This document shows, piece after piece, positions 7,896 through 15,889 of a stretch of 35,298 nucleotides of DNA. The stretch comes from 1-14-2-50-31-20 sp964617555 (GTDB taxonomy: Bacteria; Bacteroidota; Ignavibacteria; Ignavibacteriales; Melioribacteraceae). Numbering within the stretch: the first letter of the stretch is position 1; every line of letters begins with the position of its first letter. The stretch lies in assembly GCA_964617555.1 (NCBI GenBank), contig CAZTYP010000073.1, positions 1-35,298 of the forward strand, in the 5' to 3' direction. Below the pieces are notes generated by a model. The model worked only from the letters and a program-made list of their open reading frames with translations, was not told the origin of the DNA and did not search any database. A program made the translations under genes and the position numbers.

Positions 7896-10800
7896 TTACA
7901 AATCATCAATTTTTACCGGGGCAATATCTTCATAAATAATTGTGCTTAATGCTTCGTCGCTTAAATCGTAAAGAGACGATATTCTTTCCTCTTGATTGCT
8001 TATGGCTTTTAGTAAAACATGTTCGGCCAAATGAATATTCTGATATTTTTGATAATTGGACTTCTGCGCGCAAAGATATAAATCCATAAGTTCCTGAAGA
8101 GCCCCTTCGTCGAGTATATAATTATTATCGGCTGCCAAATGAACGGAAATATCAAGCAGTTCACGAGGTGAGTAATCTTCAAAGAAGAATGTTTCGTTAA
8201 ATTTTAATCCTGTTGTTATATTTATTTCGTTTAACTTGGCAATTTCTTCTTCGGTGCCGGCAATAATTATAACAAGTTTCCCGAAATATTTTTCTGCAAA
8301 TAAAGATAAATTCTCAAATATTATTTCAGCTAAATTTTCTTGTTCGTAAAGCGGGGTAGGATTATCTATAACTAAAATTCCGTCCATTGCTTTATCAATA
8401 AGATATTCCACCTTTTTATATGCTTGTTCTTCATTTGCGGCAAGCAGGTCGCGACCTTTAACCTCAACAAGGTGTCCGTTTTTTAAGTAATTTAATTCCT
8501 TGTAAATTTTACCGAGTAATTCCGCTATCTTAGATTTTCCGGTGCCTCGGTTGGCTATAAAAAGAGCATTTAAGTTTTTTCCCACTTGTTTTAAACCGCG
8601 TTCCGCACGTAATTTACTTACTTGTAATGACTTTATTTGTTTATCAATTTTTTCTTTTACGGAATTTTGTCCCACCAAATTTCGTAAGTCCGCCAGTAAA
8701 ATTTTTAAGAAGTCTTTTTTCTTGGGTTTAAATTTTTTAGCAATATTTTTTGTTTCTATAAAGTCTTCAACATCGGCAAGAACGATTTTATTTTTAGTTG
8801 TTTCGTCTTCTTCTTCGGCAATGCGTAGCAGATGTTTTTTCTTAATTTTTTCCAACAAATTACGCACAATACGTGCGTTACCAAAATGTTTATCTCTTTT
8901 GGAATAAAGAACGGCAAAATGAATTTTGAGTGCCTCCTCTGTTTCGGGTGTTAGTTCCAAATTGAGGTTGGCAATGGAAAATTTTGCTATTTTCATTAAT
9001 TCATCCGGAGTATAATCCTCAAATAGAAAGGTTTTTGTAAAACGGGATTTCATACCGGGATTGCTTGCTATAAAATTTTTCATTTCATTTGTATAGCCGG
9101 CAGCAATAACAATAAATTTACCTCTGTCATCTTCCATTCGTTTTAACAAGGTGTCTATCGCTTCTTTTCCGAAATCGTTGGAGCTGCCACTGGAAGTAAG
9201 AGCATATGCTTCGTCAATAAAAAGTGTTCCGCCCATTGCCGAATTAATTACCGCTGTGGTTTTTTGAGCTGTTTCACCTACATACGACCCCACAAGCCCG
9301 GAACGATCAACCTCTATTAATTGTCCGTTCGGTAAAATACCCAAAGCCGCATAAATATTGCTTATTATACGTGCTACGGTAGTTTTACCCGTTCCGGGAT
9401 TACCGAGAAAGAGTATGTGGTCACTAAACTTATTGCGAACATTTTCTCCTTGTTGTATAAAATATTTAACCAACTTAACCAAATCGGCAACTTCATTTTT
9501 AATTGATTGTAAACCGTAGAGATTATTTAATTCTCCAAGGGCTTCGGATAAAGCTTCTTCGTCAACGGGAAGTTGAACATCCGTATTTTCTTTTAAATAA
9601 AGGGTATGATGAATATCTTCCAGTATAAAAGTGGAAAGAAGTTCTTTGGTTCGTTCTTCTTCCTTTAATTTTGCAACACGTTTACTTAATTGAATTTTTA
9701 ATTTTTCAAAGATTTGAATAACAAGTCTGGCATTGCCGAAAGTAGCATCGCGTTTACGGTAAAGACGAATAAATTCTTTTTTAAGTTCTTCCTTTGCATC
9801 CTCGTTTATTTGATAATCTTCTTTTGAAACCGTATTTGTAAATATTTCCAGAAGTTCATCGGGGGTATAATCTTCAAAAGTAAATGTATGATTAAAGCGA
9901 GATTTTAAGCCCGGATTAGATTCGATGAAAGCTTTCATCTCTTTGGGATAACCGGCAACAATAACAACAAACTCCCCTTTTTTATCTTCCATCCTCTTCA
10001 AAAGAATATCTATTGCTTCCTGCCCGAAATCCTGCCCGCTGCCTCCTTTTTTTACAAGTGTGTAAGCTTCATCAATAAAAAGGATTCCACCCATTGCTTC
10101 TTCAATCAATTTATCGGTTTTTTGTGCGGTTTCCCCTACGTATTGTCCCACAAGAGCGGAACGGTCAACCTCAACAACATGCCCTTTCTCCACAATTTTC
10201 ATTGCTCTGAAAATTTCTCCTAAAAGACGTGCGATAGTCGTTTTTCCGGTTCCGGGATTCCCTTCAAAAACAGCATTGATTGAAAACTTTCTGCCTCCAG
10301 AAAGCCCTTTACGTTCTCGTTCCTGTTGGAATTTTAGATAATTTATAAATTCATAAATTGCTTCTTTAATATTGTGCAGCCCGATGTAACCGTTTAATTC
10401 TCTAAGTAATTCTTCAAGGGGGCGTGCAGGGGGTAGTTCGGCTTGTGTCTCTTTATTTTCGGTAACTTCGTTATCGGAGGATGTTGATAATTTAAGACCG
10501 TTCTCCTTTTTCTCCGATTTATATAATATACTTTGAGAATCTATCACAAACCATTTTTCACAAACTTTAAAATTCTCAATATAAATTTCTGCCTTTGCCT
10601 GTCCGCGTAACCATTTGGCTTCGGCAGTTTGAGTAAAAATTACGGTATCCCAGTCTTTGGGTACATGTAATAAAAAGTTTTTTTTGTAAACTGCAAAATT
10701 GTTTAAATACCAAATTGCTTTGGCTTTATAATCGTTTTCCGATTTATTAAAAAATGGATTATCAAAAATTATTTCCAGTCCAACTTTTTGCAAATTTGTT

Positions 10801-11789
10801 TCTGAAAGTTGTTCATAATATCTGCGTTTGCCGGTTACTTCTTCTTCGGTTTGATTGAAAATTTTCAGTGAAAACACATCCACTTTATTATTCTTGAAAA
10901 AGACGGCGTCGGTTCTTCGTTTTTGTTTCTTCTCGGTTAAATCTTTGTCTTGACGGATTGGAAAGGGGGATTTGAATTCGTTAAACTCTTTTTCCAATTC
11001 TTCGGCAATTGTTTCTTGTGCTTTTTTCTTTTTTAGAATTTTTTCATAAATCTTTTTAAACTGCTTATTATTACCTAACCGGCTTTTTAATTCTTCCGCC
11101 TTTTTTATGGCGGGTTTAAATTGGAATGAACGGAACAACCCTTCAAGTTTAATCAACTCGGCATCGGTATGAAATTCTTTAAGAGATTTATTTTTTAAAA
11201 TATTTTCTGCAATAATATTTACAAACCAAATATCCTTGTTTTTTAGAGCAGCGGCAGTTTTATTAAAATAATTTTGCAGATTTTTTTTATCTAAATTTTT
11301 TTTGTTGGTTTTAATTTCCATAGCGGATATAAGCAGTTTTTTTATTGCACCTGCTTCTTCTTTTATCCCCGGGTTAATAAACAAAGCTAGGTCTATTAGT
11401 TTTAATGCTTTTTGTAAATTCCCTTTGCCTGCTTCAAGACGCGCGTATTCAACATATGAATTTCCTAAAAAGTTTTTTTGATTTTTAATGGAAGCTTGAA
11501 AATCTTCGGCTGCACCATCCAAAATATTTAATCTAAGTAAAATTTGAGCTCTAATCATTTTGCCCTTTGTACTACTGCCGTTTAATTGCAAGGCCAAATC
11601 GGCATATTCCAATGCTTTTATGGGATAACCGTTTTCTAACAACGCCCAAGCCAATACAACGGAGGCTTCGCTGTTATCGGGGAAGTGTTTAAATATTTTT
11701 TTTGCGTTGGATAAGGCAAGCCTGCTTCTTCCATTCCAAAGGTGGTCGTAAGTATCTTCAAGTAATTTATGGAAGTTTATTTGCTCCAA
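7896..11789 (-). CDS. TPR / triple CbbX-type AAA+ ATPase
   Basis: 1297 residues, cytoplasmic in appearance. Residues 1-290 are helical with TPR-like repeats (for example YPIKALEYADLALQLN and GNLQKALKLIDLALFINP) and a Lys/Glu-rich end. About 300-420 is a beta-rich segment of unknown family. Three CbbX/CfxQ-SpoVK-type AAA+ modules follow. Module 1 has Walker A GNPGTGKTT (510-518) and Walker B FIDEA (D573-E574). Module 2 has GNPGTGKTT (796-804) and FIDEA (D859-E860). Module 3 has ANRGTGKSK (1079-1087) and VIDNP (D1142-N1143), so it lacks the first Walker A Gly and the catalytic Glu and probably does not hydrolyse ATP. Modules 1 and 2 share VGETAQKT and FEDYTPDEL. Relatives include the Rubisco activase CbbX and the type VII secretion protein EccA (TPR plus one CbbX module). 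No rubisco or type VII genes are present. The start is TTG after CGGAAATTAAT. Confidence 0.85.
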   Translation of the reverse strand: MEQINFHKLLEDTYDHLWNGRSRLALSNAKKIFKHFPDNSEASVVLAWALLENGYPIKALEYADLALQLNGSSTKGKMIRAQILLRLNILDGAAEDFQASIKNQKNFLGNSYVEYARLEAGKGNLQKALKLIDLALFINPGIKEEAGAIKKLLISAMEIKTNKKNLDKKNLQNYFNKTAAALKNKDIWFVNIIAENILKNKSLKEFHTDAELIKLEGLFRSFQFKPAIKKAEELKSRLGNNKQFKKIYEKILKKKKAQETIAEELEKEFNEFKSPFPIRQDKDLTEKKQKRRTDAVFFKNNKVDVFSLKIFNQTEEEVTGKRRYYEQLSETNLQKVGLEIIFDNPFFNKSENDYKAKAIWYLNNFAVYKKNFLLHVPKDWDTVIFTQTAEAKWLRGQAKAEIYIENFKVCEKWFVIDSQSILYKSEKKENGLKLSTSSDNEVTENKETQAELPPARPLEELLRELNGYIGLHNIKEAIYEFINYLKFQQERERKGLSGGRKFSINAVFEGNPGTGKTTIARLLGEIFRAMKIVEKGHVVEVDRSALVGQYVGETAQKTDKLIEEAMGGILFIDEAYTLVKKGGSGQDFGQEAIDILLKRMEDKKGEFVVIVAGYPKEMKAFIESNPGLKSRFNHTFTFEDYTPDELLEIFTNTVSKEDYQINEDAKEELKKEFIRLYRKRDATFGNARLVIQIFEKLKIQLSKRVAKLKEEERTKELLSTFILEDIHHTLYLKENTDVQLPVDEEALSEALGELNNLYGLQSIKNEVADLVKLVKYFIQQGENVRNKFSDHILFLGNPGTGKTTVARIISNIYAALGILPNGQLIEVDRSGLVGSYVGETAQKTTAVINSAMGGTLFIDEAYALTSSGSSNDFGKEAIDTLLKRMEDDRGKFIVIAAGYTNEMKNFIASNPGMKSRFTKTFLFEDYTPDELMKIAKFSIANLNLELTPETEEALKIHFAVLYSKRDKHFGNARIVRNLLEKIKKKHLLRIAEEEDETTKNKIVLADVEDFIETKNIAKKFKPKKKDFLKILLADLRNLVGQNSVKEKIDKQIKSLQVSKLRAERGLKQVGKNLNALFIANRGTGKSKIAELLGKIYKELNYLKNGHLVEVKGRDLLAANEEQAYKKVEYLIDKAMDGILVIDNPTPLYEQENLAEIIFENLSLFAEKYFGKLVIIIAGTEEEIAKLNEINITTGLKFNETFFFEDYSPRELLDISVHLAADNNYILDEGALQELMDLYLCAQKSNYQKYQNIHLAEHVLLKAISNQEERISSLYDLSDEALSTIIYEDIAPVKIDDL
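10530..10890 (-). other. beta-rich segment of unknown family within the AAA+ protein
   Basis: Codes for about residues 300-420 of the large AAA+ protein, between the TPR-like region and the first AAA+ module. Alternating hydrophobic strands and aromatic residues (LEIIFDNPFF, AIWYLNNFAVYK, LHVPKDWDTVIF, AKAEIYIENFKVCEKWFVI) suggest a small beta-sandwich. I do not recognise the family. It is a plausible binding or adaptor domain, by inference only. Confidence 0.45.
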
Positions 11790-11871
11790 ATTAATTTCCG
11801 TATGTTTTGCAGTCCTTTATTCTCAACCATAAAAATAGTAAATATTATGGAATAATAGAAAGGGGGTTGGG

Positions 11872-12045
11872 GTGAATAAATTCATAACTTCGCTGAATAA
11901 ACGGTTGCGTAAGTTTTACAATCCGCTGTCTGAATTTGATGCTTTTTGTTTGAGGATAATATATTCGTTAAGTTGTTTTCTAATTCCCTTTTGTTTGAAC
12001 GGGAAAACTGATTTTATCCGAATGCGTATAAACATTCTTTTGTAA
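11872..12045 (+). CDS. possible small protein, 57 residues, GTG start
   Basis: A short frame starting with GTG and ending TAA. The purine-rich AGAAAGGGGGTTGGG just upstream could serve as a ribosome-binding site. The predicted peptide begins MNKFITSLNKRLRKFYNPL, basic, then has a moderately hydrophobic stretch containing IIYSLSCFLIPFC, which could form one short membrane segment. No homologue is recognised. It lies 80 nt before the MgtC-type gene on the same strand. It may equally be a chance frame in an AT-rich gap; only the upstream G-rich motif and the charge pattern favour it. Confidence 0.25.
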   Translation: MNKFITSLNKRLRKFYNPLSEFDAFCLRIIYSLSCFLIPFCLNGKTDFIRMRINILL

Positions 12046-12073
12046 TATTGAGCAAAATTTATTAAGTTCATAC

Positions 12074-12085
12074 CCTTTTAAAAGG
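12074..12085. promoter_or_regulatory. 12-bp palindrome upstream of MgtC-type gene
   Basis: An exact inverted repeat CCTTTTAAAAGG centred about 45 nt before the ATG at 12125, a position suited to an operator. No known regulator motif is matched, and the AT-rich core lowers its weight. Confidence 0.3.
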
Positions 12086-12124
12086 ATAAATTGTATTTAA
12101 TAATTATTAATTATCTGATTAGAA

Positions 12125-13390
12125 ATGGAAATAATAAACACATTACCGATTGATTTACAAAATTTTATTTTGGTAACTCTTTTTTCGTTATTAATAGGAT
12201 TAGAGCAACGCAAGCAACATTTTGGGGTTAAGGTAAGCACTATCGTAGGAACCGATAGAACATTAACGCTTATCGGTATTTTGGGTTTTATATTATTTAT
12301 AACCGATAAAGAAAATAAGATTCTTTTTATTATCGGAGGCATAGGGCTGTTTGCTTTTTTACTGACGGCTTATATTAGTAAAATAAAACATACCCAGAAT
12401 TACGGAATTACTTCAACCGTGATAGCATTAATTACCTATTCCATTGCACCCCTTATTTATATTGAGCCGGTTTGGTTGGTTTTGTTGGTTGTTGTTGCAG
12501 TAATAATAGTGGCGGAAGTAAAAGAAGAGTTGTTTAATTTTTCTCAGAATTTTGGTAATGACGAATTTATTATCCTTGCAAAATTTTTAATTATTGCGGG
12601 AATTATCCTTCCGCTCCTTTCCCATAAACCCTTTTCGGAAGTAATTAATATTTCCCCTTACCAAATTTGGTTTTCTGTTGTTGCTGTCTCAGGAATTTCT
12701 TATTTCAGTTATTTATTAAAGAAATTTGTTTTTCCAAAATCCGGTATTATAATTACCGCTTTATTGGGCGGCTTATATAGCAGTACTGCAACAACTATAA
12801 TCCTGGCAAAAAAAAGCAAAACCGCAGGCCCTGTTTCCGGTAACATTGCCGCCGGAATAATTGCCGCTACGGGAATGATGTATTTACGCATTCTTTTATT
12901 GGCTTGGATATTTAACGAAGATGTTGCGGTTAAATTACTCGGGCCCTTCTTAATTTTAATTGTCGTTGATATTTTGATGGCATTTTTACAAATAAGAAAA
13001 ACGGGAGTGTTAAGCAATCATTTGGAAGTGGAAAGCGATAAAAACCCGCTTGAGTTTAAAACCGCTTTTATATTCGGAGCTCTTTTCTCGTTCTTCGCAA
13101 TACTTACAAATATTATTGTTGCTAATTTTGGAGATGCCGGAGTAAACATTCTTTCTTTTGTTGTGGGAATAACCGATATAGACCCCTATATTCTAAATCT
13201 GTTTCAAACCGAAAGTTTGAAAATTTCTGTTGAAACCATTGCCATTGCAACAATTTTTGCCACAACAAGCAACAACTTTATAAAGATGATTTATGCGGTA
13301 ATATTGGGAAACAAAGAGATAAAAAAAATGATGATTACCGGATTTTCCGTTATAATAATTACAAGCGTTCTCATTGCTGTTTTCATTTAA
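12125..13390 (+). CDS. MgtC/SapB family membrane protein with DUF4010
   Basis: 421 residues of integral membrane protein. The N-terminal part (about 1-140) is MgtC/SapB-like, with LIGLEQRKQ and the VGTDRTLTLIGILGF block. The remainder is DUF4010, with GLYSSTATTIILAKKS, GNIAAGIIAATGMMYLRI and a final hydrophobic region; about ten membrane segments in all. MgtC proteins are linked to magnesium limitation and envelope ATP or phosphate homeostasis, but this longer architecture has no proven transport activity. It heads a tight plus-strand run: patatin 24 nt later, then a cation diffusion facilitator and an arsenate-reductase-like gene. Confidence 0.85.
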   Translation: MEIINTLPIDLQNFILVTLFSLLIGLEQRKQHFGVKVSTIVGTDRTLTLIGILGFILFITDKENKILFIIGGIGLFAFLLTAYISKIKHTQNYGITSTVIALITYSIAPLIYIEPVWLVLLVVVAVIIVAEVKEELFNFSQNFGNDEFIILAKFLIIAGIILPLLSHKPFSEVINISPYQIWFSVVAVSGISYFSYLLKKFVFPKSGIIITALLGGLYSSTATTIILAKKSKTAGPVSGNIAAGIIAATGMMYLRILLLAWIFNEDVAVKLLGPFLILIVVDILMAFLQIRKTGVLSNHLEVESDKNPLEFKTAFIFGALFSFFAILTNIIVANFGDAGVNILSFVVGITDIDPYILNLFQTESLKISVETIAIATIFATTSNNFIKMIYAVILGNKEIKKMMITGFSVIIITSVLIAVFI

Positions 13391-13414
13391 TCTTTTAATA
13401 ACCAGGATACTAAA

Positions 13415-14320
13415 ATGAACGGAATCGGATTAGCCTTAGGCGGCGGCGGTGCACGCGGACTTGCTCATATTGGAGTGTTGAAAGCACTTGAAAAAGAAAA
13501 GATAAAAATAAATGCAATAACAGGTTGCAGTATGGGGGCAATTATTGGAGGTTTGTATGCATATTACGGAAATGCATCCGATGTTGAAAATCATGTGTTC
13601 AAAATATTAAAAAGTCCGCTTGTTAAAGAATTACAAATTGGTGAATTGCAAGAAGAGAAAGAGACCAAGCATTTTTTTGATGACCTTATAGGGCAGATGA
13701 GTTTCAAAATTAAAGCTTTTAAATCGTTACAAAACATCTCTTTTTTTAATGAGAAAATTACCCGTAAAATTTTTAAAGAAATTCCGGATACAAAAATTGA
13801 AAAATTAAAAATAAAATTTTCGGCAATTGCCACCGACTTAATTTCAGGAGAAGAAATAAATTTTACACGGGGCAGTTTGCGTAATGTTGTGCGTGCCAGT
13901 GCTGCTATTCCGGGATTTTTCCCACCGGTTACAATAAAAGATTATTACCTTATAGACGGTAGTGCTTCCGAAAGCGTACCCGCGGGAAGAGTAAAAGAAA
14001 TTGGAGCAGATAGGGTGTTGGCCGTTGATGTAACGCATTGTCTTAAGGCAATAGATAAACCGGTAAACATAATTGAAATCTTGAATAGAGCTGAAGATAT
14101 TACATCATTTCATCTTTCTAAAGAAAGATTGAAAAATGCCGACTTGGTGATACGCCCGAAAGTACGAAAACTTTCTTGGGCGGATTTTAATTATGCGAAA
14201 CAAATTATTAAAAAAGGGGAAGATGCGGTTAACAATAATTTGGAAGAGATTCGTAAACTCGCAAACCGGAATTCATACATTTTGGAACTTGAACAGTACT
14301 TAAAAAGATTTACTGATTAA
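13415..14320 (+). CDS. patatin-like phospholipase family protein
   Basis: 301 residues, a single patatin-like acyl hydrolase domain of the RssA/NTE type. The glycine-rich oxyanion loop GGGGARGLAHIG (residues 9-20), nucleophile elbow GCSMG with S39, and the dyad aspartate in YYLIDGSASE (D181) are all intact, so catalysis is expected. There is no signal peptide and no C-terminal outer-membrane barrel, so this is a cytoplasmic or membrane-associated lipid acyl hydrolase rather than a secreted, self-anchored one. Substrate is unknown. It is spaced 24 nt from the MgtC-type gene and 27 nt from the cation diffusion facilitator gene, consistent with one operon. Confidence 0.9.
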   Translation: MNGIGLALGGGGARGLAHIGVLKALEKEKIKINAITGCSMGAIIGGLYAYYGNASDVENHVFKILKSPLVKELQIGELQEEKETKHFFDDLIGQMSFKIKAFKSLQNISFFNEKITRKIFKEIPDTKIEKLKIKFSAIATDLISGEEINFTRGSLRNVVRASAAIPGFFPPVTIKDYYLIDGSASESVPAGRVKEIGADRVLAVDVTHCLKAIDKPVNIIEILNRAEDITSFHLSKERLKNADLVIRPKVRKLSWADFNYAKQIIKKGEDAVNNNLEEIRKLANRNSYILELEQYLKRFTD

Positions 14321-14347
14321 TTTTTTAACATCAATAATTCTTATTTT

Positions 14348-15250
14348 ATGAGTCATTCACACAATCATCACGAACATCATGTCCCTACAAGCGGTAAGCG
14401 TTTATTTATTACCGTATTACTTAATTTTACAATTACTGTTGCCGAAATTATTGGAGGTATTGTTTCAGGAAGTCTTTCGCTTATCTCCGATGCTTTACAC
14501 AACTTTAGTGACGGTATTGCGGTAATAATAAGTTATATTGCAATTCGCTTAAATAAAAAACCTAAAGATTATAAGTTTACTTTCGGATATAAACGAGCTG
14601 AAATTATTGCCGCTGTTTTTAATGCCTCGGTTTTAATTGGTATTAGTCTATATCTTTTTTTTGAAGCATATAAACGCTTTGCCAACCCGGAGAAGATAGA
14701 AGGAGAACTAATGATTATTGTTGCGGCAATAGGTTTGGTTGCCAATGTTGCCGGAACTCTCTTGCTTAAATCGGGTGCTGAACATAATATGAATATCCGC
14801 TCAGCTTATCTTCATCTGTTTAGCGATGCCGTTTCCAGCGTAGGGGTAATAATAGGAGGCGTTTTTATTTACCATTTCGATGTTTATTGGATTGACCCGT
14901 TAATTACGGTGTTAATTTCCATATATATAATTAAGGAGAGTTGGGAAATTGTTAAAGAAGCAATCGAAATATTAATGATGGCGGCACCTAATTCGATACC
15001 GATAAAAAAGATAGAAAAAGAGATTATAAAGATTGATAAAATTGTTAGCATTCATCATGTCCATTTTTGGAAAATAAACGAAAACGATATTCACTTTGAA
15101 GCACACGTAAAAGTAAACGATATGTATGTAAGTGATACTGAAAAATTACTTGAACTGATAGAAGAACTTTTACATCATAAGTTCGGAATAGAACATATTA
15201 CATTACAGTTTGAAGTTGATAGATGCGAAGATACCGGGTTGATAAAATAA
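14348..15250 (+). CDS. cation diffusion facilitator, CzcD/ZnT type
   Basis: 300 residues, an inner-membrane cation/proton antiporter expected to export Zn2+ or a similar divalent metal. The N-terminus is His-rich (MSHSHNHHEHH). The metal site is of the zinc type: H51 and D55 in SDALHNFSD of TM2, and H156 and D160 in LHLFSD of TM5. About six membrane segments are followed by a cytoplasmic C-terminal domain (about 205-300) that begins with IPIKKIEKE and contains HVHFWKINEND. It belongs to the four-gene plus-strand run. A second, different member of the superfamily is encoded convergently at 15886-16896. Confidence 0.92.
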   Translation: MSHSHNHHEHHVPTSGKRLFITVLLNFTITVAEIIGGIVSGSLSLISDALHNFSDGIAVIISYIAIRLNKKPKDYKFTFGYKRAEIIAAVFNASVLIGISLYLFFEAYKRFANPEKIEGELMIIVAAIGLVANVAGTLLLKSGAEHNMNIRSAYLHLFSDAVSSVGVIIGGVFIYHFDVYWIDPLITVLISIYIIKESWEIVKEAIEILMMAAPNSIPIKKIEKEIIKIDKIVSIHHVHFWKINENDIHFEAHVKVNDMYVSDTEKLLELIEELLHHKFGIEHITLQFEVDRCEDTGLIK

Positions 15251-15268
15251 TTTTAACAAGGAAGTGTT

Positions 15269-15889
15269 ATGATGTTAAAATCCGTTGATGAAGAAGTGAA
15301 AAAAATATTGAAAAAACAGAACGAAATTTCAATAGAACGAAAAAGATTATTGAATAATTTTGCCGAATATATATCCGGTAAATTAACAAGCGAAAATTTT
15401 GTAAATCTGATTTTTATTTGCACACATAATTCCAGAAGGAGTATAATGGCGCAAGTGTGGGCTCAAACAGCGGCAGAATATTTCGGCATAAAAAATCTTA
15501 AGTGTTTTAGCGGAGGAACGGAAATTACAGCGTTTAACCCCAATGCTGTAAAGGCAATGGCGGATGCGGGGTTTATAATCAATAGGAATGATAAAACTGA
15601 AAATCCGATATATTTTGTTCGTTATTCAAATGATGCTGAACCGGTAAAATGTTTTTCAAAAATTTATTCTGATAAATTTAATCCTCAAAATAATTTTATC
15701 GCAATAATAACATGCTCCGAGGCGGATAAAAATTGTCCGGTAGTAATTGGAGCGGAGAAAAGATTTCCGATTACATACAACGACCCGAAAAAATATGACA
15801 ACACTAAATTACAAAAGGCTAAATACTCGGAAAGATTTGAGCAAATAGGAGTAGAAATGCTTTATGCATTCAAGCAAATAATAAATTAA
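15269..15889 (+). CDS. arsenate reductase-like LMW phosphatase-fold protein
   Basis: 206 residues with a low-molecular-weight protein tyrosine phosphatase fold. The P-loop is C-T-H-N-S-R-R-S (C51, R57). A second pair, C149 and C156 in CSEADKNCP, reproduces the CX6C redox pair of thioredoxin-coupled ArsC (Cys82/Cys89 in S. aureus), and YNDP supplies the usual acid. The full triad favours arsenate reductase over tyrosine phosphatase. It is longer than the roughly 130-residue ArsC because of a helical N-terminal extension (about 1-40) and an insertion before the CX6C pair. No arsR or arsenite pump is nearby, so the in vivo substrate is uncertain. Two adjacent ATGs are possible starts after AAGGAAG. 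The 3' end overlaps the convergent gene by 4 nt. Confidence 0.82.
   Translation: MMLKSVDEEVKKILKKQNEISIERKRLLNNFAEYISGKLTSENFVNLIFICTHNSRRSIMAQVWAQTAAEYFGIKNLKCFSGGTEITAFNPNAVKAMADAGFIINRNDKTENPIYFVRYSNDAEPVKCFSKIYSDKFNPQNNFIAIITCSEADKNCPVVIGAEKRFPITYNDPKKYDNTKLQKAKYSERFEQIGVEMLYAFKQIIN

Larger units (their letters stand above)
11790..12124. promoter_or_regulatory. divergent intergenic region, AAA+ gene / MgtC gene
   Basis: 335 nt between the starts of two divergent genes, so promoters in both directions are expected, although I cannot assign -35/-10 boxes with confidence. It contains one possible short reading frame (11872-12045) and an exact 12-bp palindrome CCTTTTAAAAGG at 12074-12085. 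No RNA gene is recognised. Confidence 0.4.

Noticed and set aside
7896..11789. Type VII secretion EccA or Rubisco activase CbbX assignment for the large AAA+ protein
   Set aside because: Those proteins carry one AAA+ module and sit with their systems; none of the partner genes is here.
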